Below, one piece after another: positions 29,615 through 37,182 of a stretch of DNA of 64,000 bases (the stretch's first letter is position 1; the number at the start of each line of letters is the position of its first letter). Location of the stretch: NCBI RefSeq assembly GCF_002313155.2, contig NZ_NWFK02000001.1, positions 2,604,001 through 2,668,000 of the forward strand. The letters are read 5' to 3'. The stretch is from Psychrobacter sp. FDAARGOS_221. Lineage in GTDB: Bacteria; Pseudomonadota; Gammaproteobacteria; Pseudomonadales; Moraxellaceae. The notes under the pieces were generated by a model that ran no database searches, was not told the origin of the DNA, and worked only from the letters and a program-made list of their open reading frames with translations. The translations under genes and the position numbers were made by a program.

Positions 29615-30061
29615 ATGAGTTATATAATATTTTTAATAGTTAATTTATTAGCAGTTGCTTTGTTCATAACCTATATGACTAATAACTTCCTTATCAATAC
29701 TATAAGTTTGGCAGGAAGTTTTTATTTCAGCATGTGTGCGACATTAATCGCCTCATATTTCGTCTTGAGTAAGAAACACGATAAAAAAATTATAGCTCTT
29801 ATAGCTTCTATTATTCTTTTTATATTTAGCTTACTCGCAATTACTAAAAAAGAGGTGATGGTAAATTATTTGGGAGAAGCTTTTTTAAACATATCGATGA
29901 TAATTTATATTTTATCGGGAATTATATTTTTCTATCTCATAAATCTTATATACAGTTTTTTTCTTACTACAAATAAAGATCATGCATTTGTATGGTCTAC
30001 GACTATCGTTATAGCTCTTGTATATTTTATCTGCTCACCTACCATTTATTTTATGTTCTAG
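29615..30061 (+). CDS. Four-helix membrane protein, candidate immunity protein
   Basis: A 148-residue hydrophobic protein with four predicted membrane helices (about 3-20, 30-52, 60-77 and 90-117), possibly a fifth at the C-terminus (VWSTTIVIALVYFICSPTIY). Charged loops are short (LSKKHDKK). The weak upstream signal AAGGCAG is the only ribosome binding site candidate. No family recognised. In the toxin/immunity setting, a polytopic membrane protein would suit immunity against a pore-forming or membrane-acting toxin, but there is no direct evidence. Its 3' end runs into a DUF3298 remnant. Confidence 0.6.
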   Translation: MSYIIFLIVNLLAVALFITYMTNNFLINTISLAGSFYFSMCATLIASYFVLSKKHDKKIIALIASIILFIFSLLAITKKEVMVNYLGEAFLNISMIIYILSGIIFFYLINLIYSFFLTTNKDHAFVWSTTIVIALVYFICSPTIYFMF

Positions 30062-30239
30062 CAGCCTTGGGACTCAAGCTGAGAGTGCGCTTTCTATCAG
30101 TGATGAGTTTTATTTTGGTGAAGAAGGTTTGGTACTGGTATATCAGCCGTATGAGTTAGGCTCCTTTGCACAGGGCTTTATCGAGTTAACTATTCCGTAT
30201 GCGATGTTAGAGGGTGTGCTTAGACCGGAATATTTGTAA
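30062..30239 (+). pseudogene. C-terminal remnant of a DUF3298-type protein
   Basis: Without a start codon, this frame reads ISDEFYFGEEGLVLVYQPYE, LGSFAQGFIELTIPY and ends LEGVLRPEYL. This is the characteristic end of DUF3298 (RsiV-like) periplasmic or lipoprotein domains (F.L...GL...Y.PYE.....G.....IPY..L...L.P). The N-terminal 150-200 residues are missing and the preceding DNA belongs to the membrane-protein gene. It is followed by module C. Evidence that unrelated chromosomal genes have been cut during island rearrangement. Confidence 0.7.
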
Positions 30240-30267
30240 GTTTAGTCGAGATTAGAAGATGAGCGAA

Positions 30268-30330
30268 AGGCTGGGCATGTAGCTCAGCCTTTTTTTGAGT
30301 AAAGGATTCTATAGGTTATGCATGGCATCA
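30268..30330 (+). repeat. Island module copy C: terminator plus leader
   Basis: AGGCTGGGCATGTAGCTCAG with CCTTTTTTT, then GAGTAAAGGATTCTATAGG and TTATGCA, nearly identical to copy B up to the ATG, after which the sequence changes to a WHH nuclease tail. The change point at about 30322 looks like a recombination junction. Confidence 0.85.
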
Positions 30331-30433
30331 TAATGCACAATCAGCACCAAATAATATGCAATTAGTACCAGAAAATATTCACAATATACATGTTCCACAT
30401 ACAGGTCAAAATTCTTTAAAGGAAGGTAAATAG
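30299..30433 (+). pseudogene. WHH/HNH nuclease toxin stub
   Basis: A frame without a start codon reads SIGYAWHHNAQSAPNNMQLV, then PENIHNIHVPHTGQNSLKEG and stops at 30433. W-H-H ... M-Q-L-V-P ..I(H) ..HTG is the C-terminal signature of WHH-type HNH/endonuclease VII-fold toxins found at the tips of Rhs, CdiA and T7SS effectors. The upstream toxin body is gone; module C lies directly before it. A SUKH immunity gene begins 3 bp after its stop, which is the standard pairing for these nucleases. Confidence 0.75.
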
Positions 30434-30436
30434 GAA

Positions 30437-30913
30437 ATGCATATAAGCGTATACAAAGATAATGGTTTGAATGATGTTAATAATATATCTCTGATTGAAA
30501 AACAACTTAACTATAGTTTGCCTCAATCTTATAAAGATATAGTCAAGGATCATGACGCTCTAAGACCAGAGAATGATATTTTCGATTTTGTTGATATTTA
30601 TGGAAAGCCTGATGACAGAGATGTTAGTTTTTATAGTTTTAAGCAAAACCATATAGATGGTTTTATTATTGAAGAACAAGTTAATATTAATGATCAAGAT
30701 AATGGAGGTATAAAAGGTTTAGTCACATTTGCATTTACTGCCAATGGTGATTATATATGTTTTGACTATCGAGAAAATCCTAACGGTGATAACCCAAAAG
30801 TTGTTTTAGTTTATCATGATAATATTATTGAAAATAAAGATGGAGCGACTTCAATGGTTGTAAATTTTGTAGCAGATAATTTTGAAGAGTTTATGAGTAT
30901 GTTACATGACTAG
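30437..30913 (+). CDS. SMI1/KNR4 (SUKH) immunity protein, partner of the WHH nuclease stub
   Basis: A 158-residue acidic protein with a complete SUKH-1 pattern: ISLIEKQLNYSLPQSYKDIV (N-terminal helix and L-P..Y), HDALRPENDIFDF, GLVTFAFTANGDYICFDYRE (the conserved strand with GD.ICFDYR), NPKVVLVYHD, and a C-terminal FVADNFEEFMSMLHD helix. It probably binds and blocks a WHH/HNH nuclease, because the tail of such a toxin ends 3 bp upstream. AAGGAAGG lies about 10 bp before the ATG. The gene is intact although its toxin is not, so it now acts as an orphan immunity gene, useful only against nuclease-bearing neighbours. Confidence 0.85.
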   Translation: MHISVYKDNGLNDVNNISLIEKQLNYSLPQSYKDIVKDHDALRPENDIFDFVDIYGKPDDRDVSFYSFKQNHIDGFIIEEQVNINDQDNGGIKGLVTFAFTANGDYICFDYRENPNGDNPKVVLVYHDNIIENKDGATSMVVNFVADNFEEFMSMLHD

Positions 30914-30927
30914 ATATTAAAGCTTTA

Positions 30928-32373
30928 ATGAAACTTAGTGTTGAGTTAAGAGATAAAATATTGGAGTTAACAGGCGATAGAATATGGAACTTGACCTTTA
31001 CTCTATATCCTGATGGTCAGTTCGAAATTGACTATGATTATGATAAACCTGATGCTAAAGATTTGCCTGATGTTAACAAAGAAAGACCGGAAACACCAAA
31101 TAACAACCATACAGATACGCGAAATAATGGTGTTCCTGATCCCGTTAGCTGTTCATTCCGTGGTGACATGATGGTTAAAACGATTGCGGGCTTTAAACCT
31201 ATTGAGCAGATACAAATAGGTGAGTTAGTTTGGTCACGCAATCAAATAACGGGATTAATGAGTTTTAATAAAGTCCTACAGACCATCAGCAGTATCGACC
31301 CAGATACCGCTTATGTAACCATCGCAGATGAAAATGGCAACAGTCAAACCATCGTATCAGATAGCCGTCATCCTTACTTTGGCAACTATGGCGGAGACGC
31401 AACTCCACCAAAACCATCACCAGAAAAAGACTATCTAGGCGACATACAAAATGCTTACTGGATAAATGCAGGTGACTTAGAAGTTGGACACAAAGTGCTA
31501 GACGATGACGGCAACTGGCAAACCGTCACAAGTGTACGAGTAGAACAAAAACCACTCAACAGTTATAACCTAGAAGTCAATATAGATCACACCTTCTTTA
31601 TCCGTGGTATTGGTGGCTTAGATGGTATTTGGGTGCATAATAAGAATTGTTTTGATGAGTTACCAAAGAATGTTGGTGAACCCGTTCGCATTGACGGTAA
31701 GGATGTTTATACCATCAAACATCCATTAGATGAATCAAAAACAGTTAAGTTAATATTGAACCCTGATGAAGCAGCCAGAGCAAGAGGTCAAAGGTATGTT
31801 GAGGTTGATGTTAAGCCTAGAAAAGGTGAGGTGACAATAAAAGAACCTAACAAACCAACCAATACGTTTGTAAGCTCTCCTTCCAGAACTATTATTGCTG
31901 AGGCGGGACAAAAAGGTAACTGGAATAGGTTATTAAATAATTATGACCAATATCCAAATGCCACTATACACACAACAAGAGGTCAAGAATTTAAAATAGA
32001 CTCTCAAGGTCGAGTAGAAAATGTAACGGCAAAACTTTTTAAAGAAACCAATGACCGTAACGGCAATCAACAAGTAAAAGCAGGGGGTAGCGATAGGCTA
32101 GATAACGACCATGGCGGGCATTTATTGGCGGCCATGTTTGGAGGGCCGGGCGAAGGCATTAACTTAGTCGCTATGAACAAAAAGTTTAATGGTTCAGGCG
32201 GAGACTGGGGCACATTTGAACGCAGATTAAAGGAAGCAAGAGATAACAATCAAGATGTCATCGTCAACATTAAACCCGTTTATTCAGGCACCAGCAAACG
32301 CCCTGATAGATTTGATGTTACCTATTCAATTGATGGTGTAAGACAGAAAGCCATTAGGTTAAATAATAAATAG
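30928..32373 (+). CDS. Immunity-tail / HINT / DNA-RNA non-specific endonuclease chimera
   Basis: A 481-residue ORF in three parts. Residues 1-42 (ELRDKILELTGDRIW, FTLYPDGQFEIDYDYDKPD) resemble the tail of a YezG/DUF600-like immunity protein. Residues 75-241 are a pre-toxin HINT autoprocessing domain, starting SCSFRGDMMVKTIAGFKPIE with Cys75 as nucleophile and ending YNLEVNIDHTFFIRGIGG, IWVHNKNC. Residues about 325-480 are a DNA/RNA non-specific endonuclease toxin (NS_2 type) with the catalytic DNDHGGH (392-398), FGGPGEGINLVAMN and KPVYSGTSKRPDRF. The effector's secretion region is absent, and the usual N-terminus has been replaced by immunity debris. Start ATG 30928 has a weak ribosome binding site. 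An immunity gene follows after 8 bp. Confidence 0.82.
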   Translation: MKLSVELRDKILELTGDRIWNLTFTLYPDGQFEIDYDYDKPDAKDLPDVNKERPETPNNNHTDTRNNGVPDPVSCSFRGDMMVKTIAGFKPIEQIQIGELVWSRNQITGLMSFNKVLQTISSIDPDTAYVTIADENGNSQTIVSDSRHPYFGNYGGDATPPKPSPEKDYLGDIQNAYWINAGDLEVGHKVLDDDGNWQTVTSVRVEQKPLNSYNLEVNIDHTFFIRGIGGLDGIWVHNKNCFDELPKNVGEPVRIDGKDVYTIKHPLDESKTVKLILNPDEAARARGQRYVEVDVKPRKGEVTIKEPNKPTNTFVSSPSRTIIAEAGQKGNWNRLLNNYDQYPNATIHTTRGQEFKIDSQGRVENVTAKLFKETNDRNGNQQVKAGGSDRLDNDHGGHLLAAMFGGPGEGINLVAMNKKFNGSGGDWGTFERRLKEARDNNQDVIVNIKPVYSGTSKRPDRFDVTYSIDGVRQKAIRLNNK

Positions 32374-32381
32374 AGGAATTT

Positions 32382-33092
32382 ATGACAGCAAAACAATTAA
32401 ACGCAACGGTTATTCAACTGGTTAAAAAGCTGTTAGCCAATCATGGTGACAAAGTGGTTTTTCAAGGTTCAGTTTATCCTGAGCATTGGGGAGTATTATT
32501 CTATTGGCTCATTGATGGTAAAAGACATGATTATGGTTTTGATGATGAACCACATGAAGTTGATGAGATTTTAGAACTGATGAGAAAAGAACTAGATTAT
32601 GAACAGTTCACCATTACAGCAGATAAATCAGGAGAGATTACCTTTGAAACAAGGCATATCCCAGAAGAAGACAGTTGGCCTGGCTTACATATGCGCAGGG
32701 TCAGTGAACTTGAGGAACATGAATTAGGCTCTCCTATTTTCATACCTAAAAAAGACTGGGAAGAAAGAAAAGCCCTAGCTGAAATGCCTGATAATGAACG
32801 CATCACTATTTTATTAGGAGATGAATTAAATGCGCATATAGATGGTGAACAAGGCGTTCAACTTAAAGTAGATATGACGGATGACGCTAATCCAACCGTT
32901 AAACTAGCTCGACTGATGAAAGACGGCAGTATTAACGATATAGAATTGCATCCTCTAACCAAAGCATGGCTAATCAAACAAAGCAGAGAACTAAGAGCCA
33001 GCCCACCCTATGCAAAAACCCCATGGGCAAAAATGACCGTAAACTTAGATAATCAAGGTGAAATAAAAATGAACTTTGAGTATTTGGATTAG
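32382..33092 (+). CDS. Immunity protein for the HINT-endonuclease toxin
   Basis: A 236-residue acidic protein starting 8 bp after the endonuclease ORF with AGAGGA about 6 bp before its ATG, so it is almost certainly co-expressed with the toxin and protects against it. The first 75 residues (SVYPEHWGVLFYWLIDGKRH, DYGFDDEP) and the last 40 (LIKQSRELRA, MTVNLDNQGEIKMNFEYLD) have the layout of YezG/DUF600-type immunity proteins; the final strand pattern is also seen in residues 20-40 of the preceding chimeric ORF. It looks like two related halves joined by a linker near residue 120. Family naming is tentative; the toxin partnership is strong on context. Confidence 0.75.
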   Translation: MTAKQLNATVIQLVKKLLANHGDKVVFQGSVYPEHWGVLFYWLIDGKRHDYGFDDEPHEVDEILELMRKELDYEQFTITADKSGEITFETRHIPEEDSWPGLHMRRVSELEEHELGSPIFIPKKDWEERKALAEMPDNERITILLGDELNAHIDGEQGVQLKVDMTDDANPTVKLARLMKDGSINDIELHPLTKAWLIKQSRELRASPPYAKTPWAKMTVNLDNQGEIKMNFEYLD

Positions 33093-33233
33093 TCATTTTA
33101 ATCGTAGATACTACTTTGATTTTGTTTATCAGCCTTAGCAAAGGGTAAGGCCTAATTTAGGCTGCTATGATTACTGTTTCTTTAAAATACTCTAAGTTAA
33201 AATGCTAGTATCACAGCAGCTAAAGCACTTAAT

Positions 33234-33857
33234 CTAAGCTTTAATCACTTTTCGAATACTAGCATCCTGCCACTTTCTAAATAAGACAACAAAAACAGTC
33301 GCCCCAATCAACGCCATAAACATATCAGACTGAGTATCCCAAACATAACCCTGCGTGCCCAAAAACGCCTCAGCATCTTCACCAACTGCAATCGCCACCC
33401 ACCACTCAATCATCTCATAAAACGCACTAAATGCCAGACAAAATGAGATGACAAAGGTCGTACGCCAGCGTTCATTTTTTACCACATTAAAGCGTATCAA
33501 AAGCTCTCTGGCGATACAGGCAGGCACAAAGCCTTGGACAAAATGACCCACTTTATCATAATGATTGCGCCCCCAGCCAAACCATTCCGCCAACGTATCG
33601 AACAAAGGCACTTCGGCATAAGTATAATGACCGCCGACCATCAGCACGATGCAATGCAATAATATCAAGGTGTAGGTCAGCCCTGATAGCGGGAATTTGC
33701 GGTAGCTCATTGCCAAGATAATCAAGGCCATAATGGCTGGGGCAACCTCCAAAAACCACGTAAAATAACTTTTGGGTGCGATACCTGACCAAGTTAATAC
33801 TGCAAAAAATACAGTCAGCCATAGATAGGCTCGGGTAGGAAGGTTGGCTTGACTCAT
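33234..33857 (-). CDS. DUF2238 (YjdF-like) inner-membrane protein
   Basis: A 207-residue polytopic membrane protein with about six helices. It carries the family core GGHYTYAEVPLFDTL, WFGWGRNHYDKVGHFVQGFV, ARELLIRFNVV and the C-terminal GYVWDTQSDMFMALIGATVF. The histidines and acidic residues in the YDKVGHF region recall metal-dependent membrane enzymes, but the function of DUF2238 proteins is not established. It is the only minus-strand gene in the island, sits as a single unit, and its base composition is less AT-rich than its neighbours, suggesting it is a native gene around which toxin cassettes accumulated. Confidence 0.88.
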   Translation of the reverse strand: MSQANLPTRAYLWLTVFFAVLTWSGIAPKSYFTWFLEVAPAIMALIILAMSYRKFPLSGLTYTLILLHCIVLMVGGHYTYAEVPLFDTLAEWFGWGRNHYDKVGHFVQGFVPACIARELLIRFNVVKNERWRTTFVISFCLAFSAFYEMIEWWVAIAVGEDAEAFLGTQGYVWDTQSDMFMALIGATVFVVLFRKWQDASIRKVIKA

Positions 33858-33923
33858 AGGGTGTTTGCCTGTCTGTGCTGATAGTCAGATGTTGTGATGA
33901 CTCAATTATATAGGATAGCTTAG

Positions 33924-34037
33924 ATGAAACCGCATGTTTTTAACAGCTTGCTACTATTATTGATAGCAATCACTGTGCCAAAGCTGATTTATCCAAAAGC
34001 GAGTGTTGATACGGTATATCTACAACTGGAAAGCTAA
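33924..34037 (+). CDS. Possible 37-residue peptide
   Basis: ATG 33924 opens a 37-codon frame with a hydrophobic run (NSLLLLLIAIT) resembling a signal or anchor segment, ending LQLES. It overlaps a longer open frame that reads as a toxin tail (33988-34107) and may be a chance ORF or the cut head of another gene. No ribosome binding site beyond TAGGATAGC is apparent. Confidence 0.2.
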   Translation: MKPHVFNSLLLLLIAITVPKLIYPKASVDTVYLQLES

Positions 34038-34107
34038 AATAAGTTGGACAAGTAGAGAGGGCTCACATGTTAGTGTTTCTTTAGATGGGAAGGTCAAACA
34101 TAAGTGA
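33988..34107 (+). pseudogene. Putative toxin C-terminal tail, family unassigned
   Basis: An open frame without a start reads KRVLIRYIYNWKAKI, then SWTSREGSHVSVSLDGKVKH and stops at TGA 34105. Its stop overlaps the GTG start of the next gene by 4 bp (GTGA), typical of toxin-immunity coupling. The GSHV.V...GK.KH ending resembles ends of small RNase-type toxin domains, but the family is unassigned. Confidence 0.4.
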
Positions 34108-34433
34108 TAATATTATTTTTAAAAACATATTGTATATGCGAAGATAAAAAAGTTGCTGAAAAAATTGCAAAGCAAATGCAACGTCGAATTAATAAATTTG
34201 GTAAAGCTTCTTTATTTAAAATTGCTAACTATTGGAAGATAAGTAATTATTATGAGATTTCTTTTGAGATTGACAGTAATCTGAAGATTGATGCTGTATC
34301 TAAATTAATAGCCAATAAATGGGAGCGACATGGAAGTTTCTATATTTGTAATTATGAAAAAGAATACTGTTTATTATCTGATAAAGTACGTTGGGCTTCT
34401 TTAGAATATATAGAGCCGGCTGTGTCAGGATAG
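34104..34433 (+). CDS. Small hypothetical protein, candidate immunity protein
   Basis: A 109-residue basic-to-neutral protein with Cys in TYCICED and FYICNYEKEYC. The layout (IILFLKTYCICEDKKVAEKI, NYYEISFEIDSN, EYCLLSDKVRWASLEYIEP) alternates strands and helices like small alpha/beta immunity proteins. It begins at GTG 34104, overlapping the stop of the unassigned toxin tail by 4 bp, which supports both the start choice and the immunity idea. GGGAAGG lies upstream near 34088. No family recognised. Confidence 0.6.
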   Translation: MIILFLKTYCICEDKKVAEKIAKQMQRRINKFGKASLFKIANYWKISNYYEISFEIDSNLKIDAVSKLIANKWERHGSFYICNYEKEYCLLSDKVRWASLEYIEPAVSG

Positions 34434-34529
34434 TTATTAGCCAGGATTCTTTACGCTGAATAAAAAAAACGTCAGGCTGAAAAAGTGGTGTGTAATGAAT
34501 GAGCTTATGATGAGTAGGAGTTAATCAAT

Positions 34530-34916
34530 ATGAACTTTAAGTTTTGTTATTTCAAGTTCCCTGACTCTGAAGATTTAAACCCTACTGTCTGTCCTAGCAC
34601 AACAGAAAGTGATGAAGAGAGTTTAATCTCATCGTACCTGATAGATAGTGGAGGGGTGTCGATAAAATCGCATATTGATTATTTGACAGAGTGTTTAAGG
34701 TGTTTAAAAGACATCTCAATATATAACGCAGATATCAGCAGTAACTCCTACGGGGTTGAGATAGATGGTGATAATGTAAAAATATATTTTTTATACAGTA
34801 AGAATGAGGAAGCCATAGTAGATCGCTTCAAATTAGGAAAGCTACTATATGCATGGATATTATTCTTAAAAAGAGAACCAAAGCAATGGTATGAAGAGAT
34901 TGCCAATATAGACTAG
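34530..34916 (+). CDS. Small acidic hypothetical protein, candidate immunity protein
   Basis: A 128-residue acidic protein with TAGGAG about 10 bp before the ATG. Visible parts are FCYFKFPDSEDLNPTV, a Ser/Glu-rich loop (CPSTTESDEESLISSYL), YGVEIDGDNVKIYFLYSKN (two beta strands) and FKLGKLLYAWILFLKREPKQ (an amphipathic helix). No signal peptide. No family is recognised with certainty. It is the last gene of the toxin/immunity island, just before a terminator and two tRNA genes, and no toxin remnant was seen in the 96 bp before it. Confidence 0.65.
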   Translation: MNFKFCYFKFPDSEDLNPTVCPSTTESDEESLISSYLIDSGGVSIKSHIDYLTECLRCLKDISIYNADISSNSYGVEIDGDNVKIYFLYSKNEEAIVDRFKLGKLLYAWILFLKREPKQWYEEIANID

Positions 34917-34974
34917 CAAGCGTAGGCTGGGCTGTCAGCCCAACATAATTAAGCTTAATAAAACCCACACAAAG

Positions 34975-35007
34975 AAAAAAGGCTTCCAATTGCTTGGAAG
35001 CCTTTTT
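34975..35007. terminator. Bidirectional terminator between island and tRNA genes
   Basis: GGCTTCCAA and TTGGAAGCC form a perfect 9-bp stem with a 4-nt loop, flanked by an A run on the left and a T run on the right. It can end transcription from the island and from the minus-strand tRNA genes. Confidence 0.9.
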
Positions 35008-35029
35008 CTGTTTTCATCGTGCTATATAA

Positions 35030-35116
35030 TGGTACCCGGAGCCGGACTTGAACCGGCACGATCTTGCGATCGAGGGATTTTAAATCCCTTGTGTCTACCA
35101 ATTTCACCACCCGGGC
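35030..35116 (-). tRNA. tRNA-Leu (anticodon UAA)
   Basis: The minus strand folds as a class II tRNA with a long variable arm. It starts GCCCGGGTGGTGAAATTGG, has the anticodon loop TTTAAAA (anticodon TAA) in stem AGGGA/TCCCT, the T-arm GGTTCAAGTCC and an encoded CCA. It matches bacterial tRNA-Leu(UAA) closely, reads UUA/UUG codons, and lies downstream of tRNA-Cys on the same strand. Confidence 0.97.
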
Positions 35117-35242
35117 AAAACTTTTTAATCTTTTATAACTAAGTTCTTGGTAGTGAACTCGTTAAGTGCGCGTATATTAGCATAAAAATAATATTCGTCA
35201 ACACTTTTTTTCTTTAACTTATTAAAAGTTTAAAAAAAAATT

Positions 35243-35316
35243 TGGAGGCTGAGGTCGGAATCGAACCGGCGTCCACGGATTTGCAATCCGCTGCATAACC
35301 ACTCTGCCACCCAGCC
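35243..35316 (-). tRNA. tRNA-Cys (anticodon GCA)
   Basis: 74 nt on the minus strand, starting GGCTGGGTGGCAGAGTGG, with anticodon loop TTGCAAA (GCA) in stem CGGAT/ATCCG, T-arm GGTTCGATTCC and encoded CCA. Acceptor arms GGCTGGG and CTCAGCC pair with one or two wobble pairs. It likely shares a transcript with tRNA-Leu(UAA), 126 bp downstream. Confidence 0.97.
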
Positions 35317-35552
35317 ATTTGAGGTGACTTATAATACCAAAAAAAAATTAAAATACAAGCCATATTAGCAATATATTTCAAATTAATCGGCCAAACTAGT
35401 AAAAATTGAGCAAAAGTCGCATTTTGATGGTAAGCGACTCGGATTATTGGTGCATCATGGGTTACAATATAGCCGTTATAATGGATTTGATTATCCTGTT
35501 GTTGATTATCCCGTTTTAATCCTTTCAGATTTTAGACATGATGGAGCCAGAT

Positions 35553-36416
35553 ATGACTGATGCCACCGCAACACGCCTTGATGGTAAAGCACTTGCGAAA
35601 CAAATTGAGACAGACTTAAGCCAGCGCGTTGCTGCCCTTATCGAAAAAACAGGTCGTACCCCTATATTGGCGACCATTTTGGTTGGTGATGATCCGGCAT
35701 CAGCGACTTACGTACGCATGAAAGGCAATGCCTGTAAGCGTGTGGGTATGGAGTCTATCAAGGTTGAAATGCCAGCCAGTACCACCACTGAGGAGCTGTT
35801 GGCCAAGATTGATGAGCTTAATAATAATCCAGATGTACACGGTATCTTGCTACAGCATCCAGTACCTGAGCAGATCGATGAGCGTGCTTGCTTTGACGCT
35901 ATTGATTTAGCGAAAGATGTGGACGGCGTGACCTCACTGGGCTTTGGTCGTATGAGTATGGGTGAGCCAGCTTATGGTTCATGTACCCCTCAAGGTATTA
36001 TGTATCTACTTGAGCATTATGGTATTGAATTTTCAGGTAAAAATGCAGTGGTCGTCGGCCGTAGTGCTATCCTAGGTAAGCCAATGGCACAAATGCTATT
36101 AAATGCCAACTGCACTGTGACTACTTGCCACTCTCGCACTGAAAACCTTGCTGAACACGTTGGCCGTGCTGACATTATCGTCGGTGCTGTGGGCGTGCCT
36201 GAGTTGATCAAAAAAGACTGGATTAAACCAGGTGCTGTAGTAGTCGATGCCGGCTTCCATCCGACTGATAATGGTGGTGTCGGTGATATCGAGTTGACGG
36301 GTATTGAGTCGATTGCATCCGCTTACACCCCTGTACCAGGCGGAGTGGGTCCAATGACAATTAATACCTTAATTCGCCAAACTGTAGAAGCAGCGGAAAA
36401 AGCAGCTGGTTTATAG
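35553..36416 (+). CDS. folD: Bifunctional methylenetetrahydrofolate dehydrogenase/cyclohydrolase FolD
   Basis: Interconverts methylene- and formyl-tetrahydrofolate, supplying one-carbon units with NADPH. The 287-residue protein has the catalytic Tyr/Lys pair in [15 protein letters not shown], the substrate loop [27 protein letters not shown], the NADP-binding [18 protein letters not shown] and the terminal signature [18 protein letters not shown]. Start ATG 35553 is chosen because GGAG lies 6 bp upstream; ATGs at 35538/35541 would add five residues. It appears to be a single-gene unit downstream of two divergent tRNA genes. Confidence 0.96.
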   Translation: MTDATATRLDGKALAKQIETDLSQRVAALIEKTGRTPILATILVGDDPASATYVRMKGNACKRVGMESIKVEMPASTTTEELLAKIDELNNNPDVHGILLQHPVPEQIDERACFDAIDLAKDVDGVTSLGFGRMSMGEPAYGSCTPQGIMYLLEHYGIEFSGKNAVVVGRSAILGKPMAQMLLNANCTVTTCHSRTENLAEHVGRADIIVGAVGVPELIKKDWIKPGAVVVDAGFHPTDNGGVGDIELTGIESIASAYTPVPGGVGPMTINTLIRQTVEAAEKAAGL

Positions 36417-36615
36417 TTTATAGAGGTTTGCTTTAGACAGTCCGCTTTTGTTGTTGACCGCTAATTAGGAATGTTCACTCACTGCTATTGGCTAATTGCT
36501 GACTTAGCGGTCGTTAAAAAATAAAGAAAACTCAACCACTTAACTGGTTATATAGTGTTTATTCTTAAATTAAGAGCAGCATGTCTTTAAGTTAACAAAA
36601 CAAGTAAAGGTGTTT

Positions 36616-37104
36616 ATGCAGCCTAAAAGCGACTGGGATAGTAAGATTCAAGCACTGGGCGAGCTATTGGTTGATGTCAGCCATTATATTGCGCTGTTGG
36701 TGATTGGATTTGTAGTGATATGGGCCGCTGGCAGTGAGTTTATCGGTATTATTCAAAACGGTAAAGCAGCATTAAAAGACATTTTGATGCTGTTTATTTA
36801 TCTTGAGCTGTTGGCAATGATTGGTATCTATTTTAAAACCCATCGCTTGCCGGTACAGTTCTTAATTTATATTGCGATTACCGCCTTGTCCCGACATTTG
36901 GTTGTGGATGTGCAGGCGGTATCCGATACCTTCCATCTGTGGCTACTGATTACCATTACGGTGTCTATCTTTATTCTAAGTTTGGCAGTGTTTTTATTGA
37001 CCTGGACCGCCAGCTTGTATGGTCGCCCTGATGATAATCTGCCATCAGTAGATCACGCTAAACCAAAGTCTGATCCTAAAACACCAGAAAAGCTAACTGA
37101 GTAG
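36616..37104 (+). CDS. PsiE-family (phosphate-starvation-inducible) membrane protein
   Basis: A 162-residue inner-membrane protein with four helices: about 20-45 (VSHYIALLVIGFVVIWAAGS), LKDILMLFIYLELLAMIGIY, FLIYIAITALSRHL and a C-terminal one, followed by a polar tail (PKSDPKTPEKL). The pattern LLMLFIYLE..AMI..YF...R.P.....YI.ITA..RHL is the PsiE family hallmark. The family's role is unknown; E. coli psiE responds to phosphate starvation and cAMP-CRP. ATG 36616 follows AAAGG by about 7 bp; a GTG at 36610 would add two residues. No Pho box was identified. It lies 200 bp after folD. Confidence 0.85.
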   Translation: MQPKSDWDSKIQALGELLVDVSHYIALLVIGFVVIWAAGSEFIGIIQNGKAALKDILMLFIYLELLAMIGIYFKTHRLPVQFLIYIAITALSRHLVVDVQAVSDTFHLWLLITITVSIFILSLAVFLLTWTASLYGRPDDNLPSVDHAKPKSDPKTPEKLTE

Positions 37105-37182
37105 TATAACTATTTGGTTCAAACAATATCTGGTCCAATCAATATCTTGTCCAAACAGGCGTTGCAACCAAGCGCTATAGCT

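Noticed and set aside
34919..34945. A fourth copy of the island terminator module (GGCTGGGCTGTCAGCCC)
   Set aside because: Only the GGCTGGG hairpin start is shared; the leader sequence is absent, so it was not counted as a copy.
35030..35316. tRNA genes at the island edge as an integration (att) site
   Set aside because: No integrase gene and no second copy of a tRNA 3' end were seen on the far side of the island.
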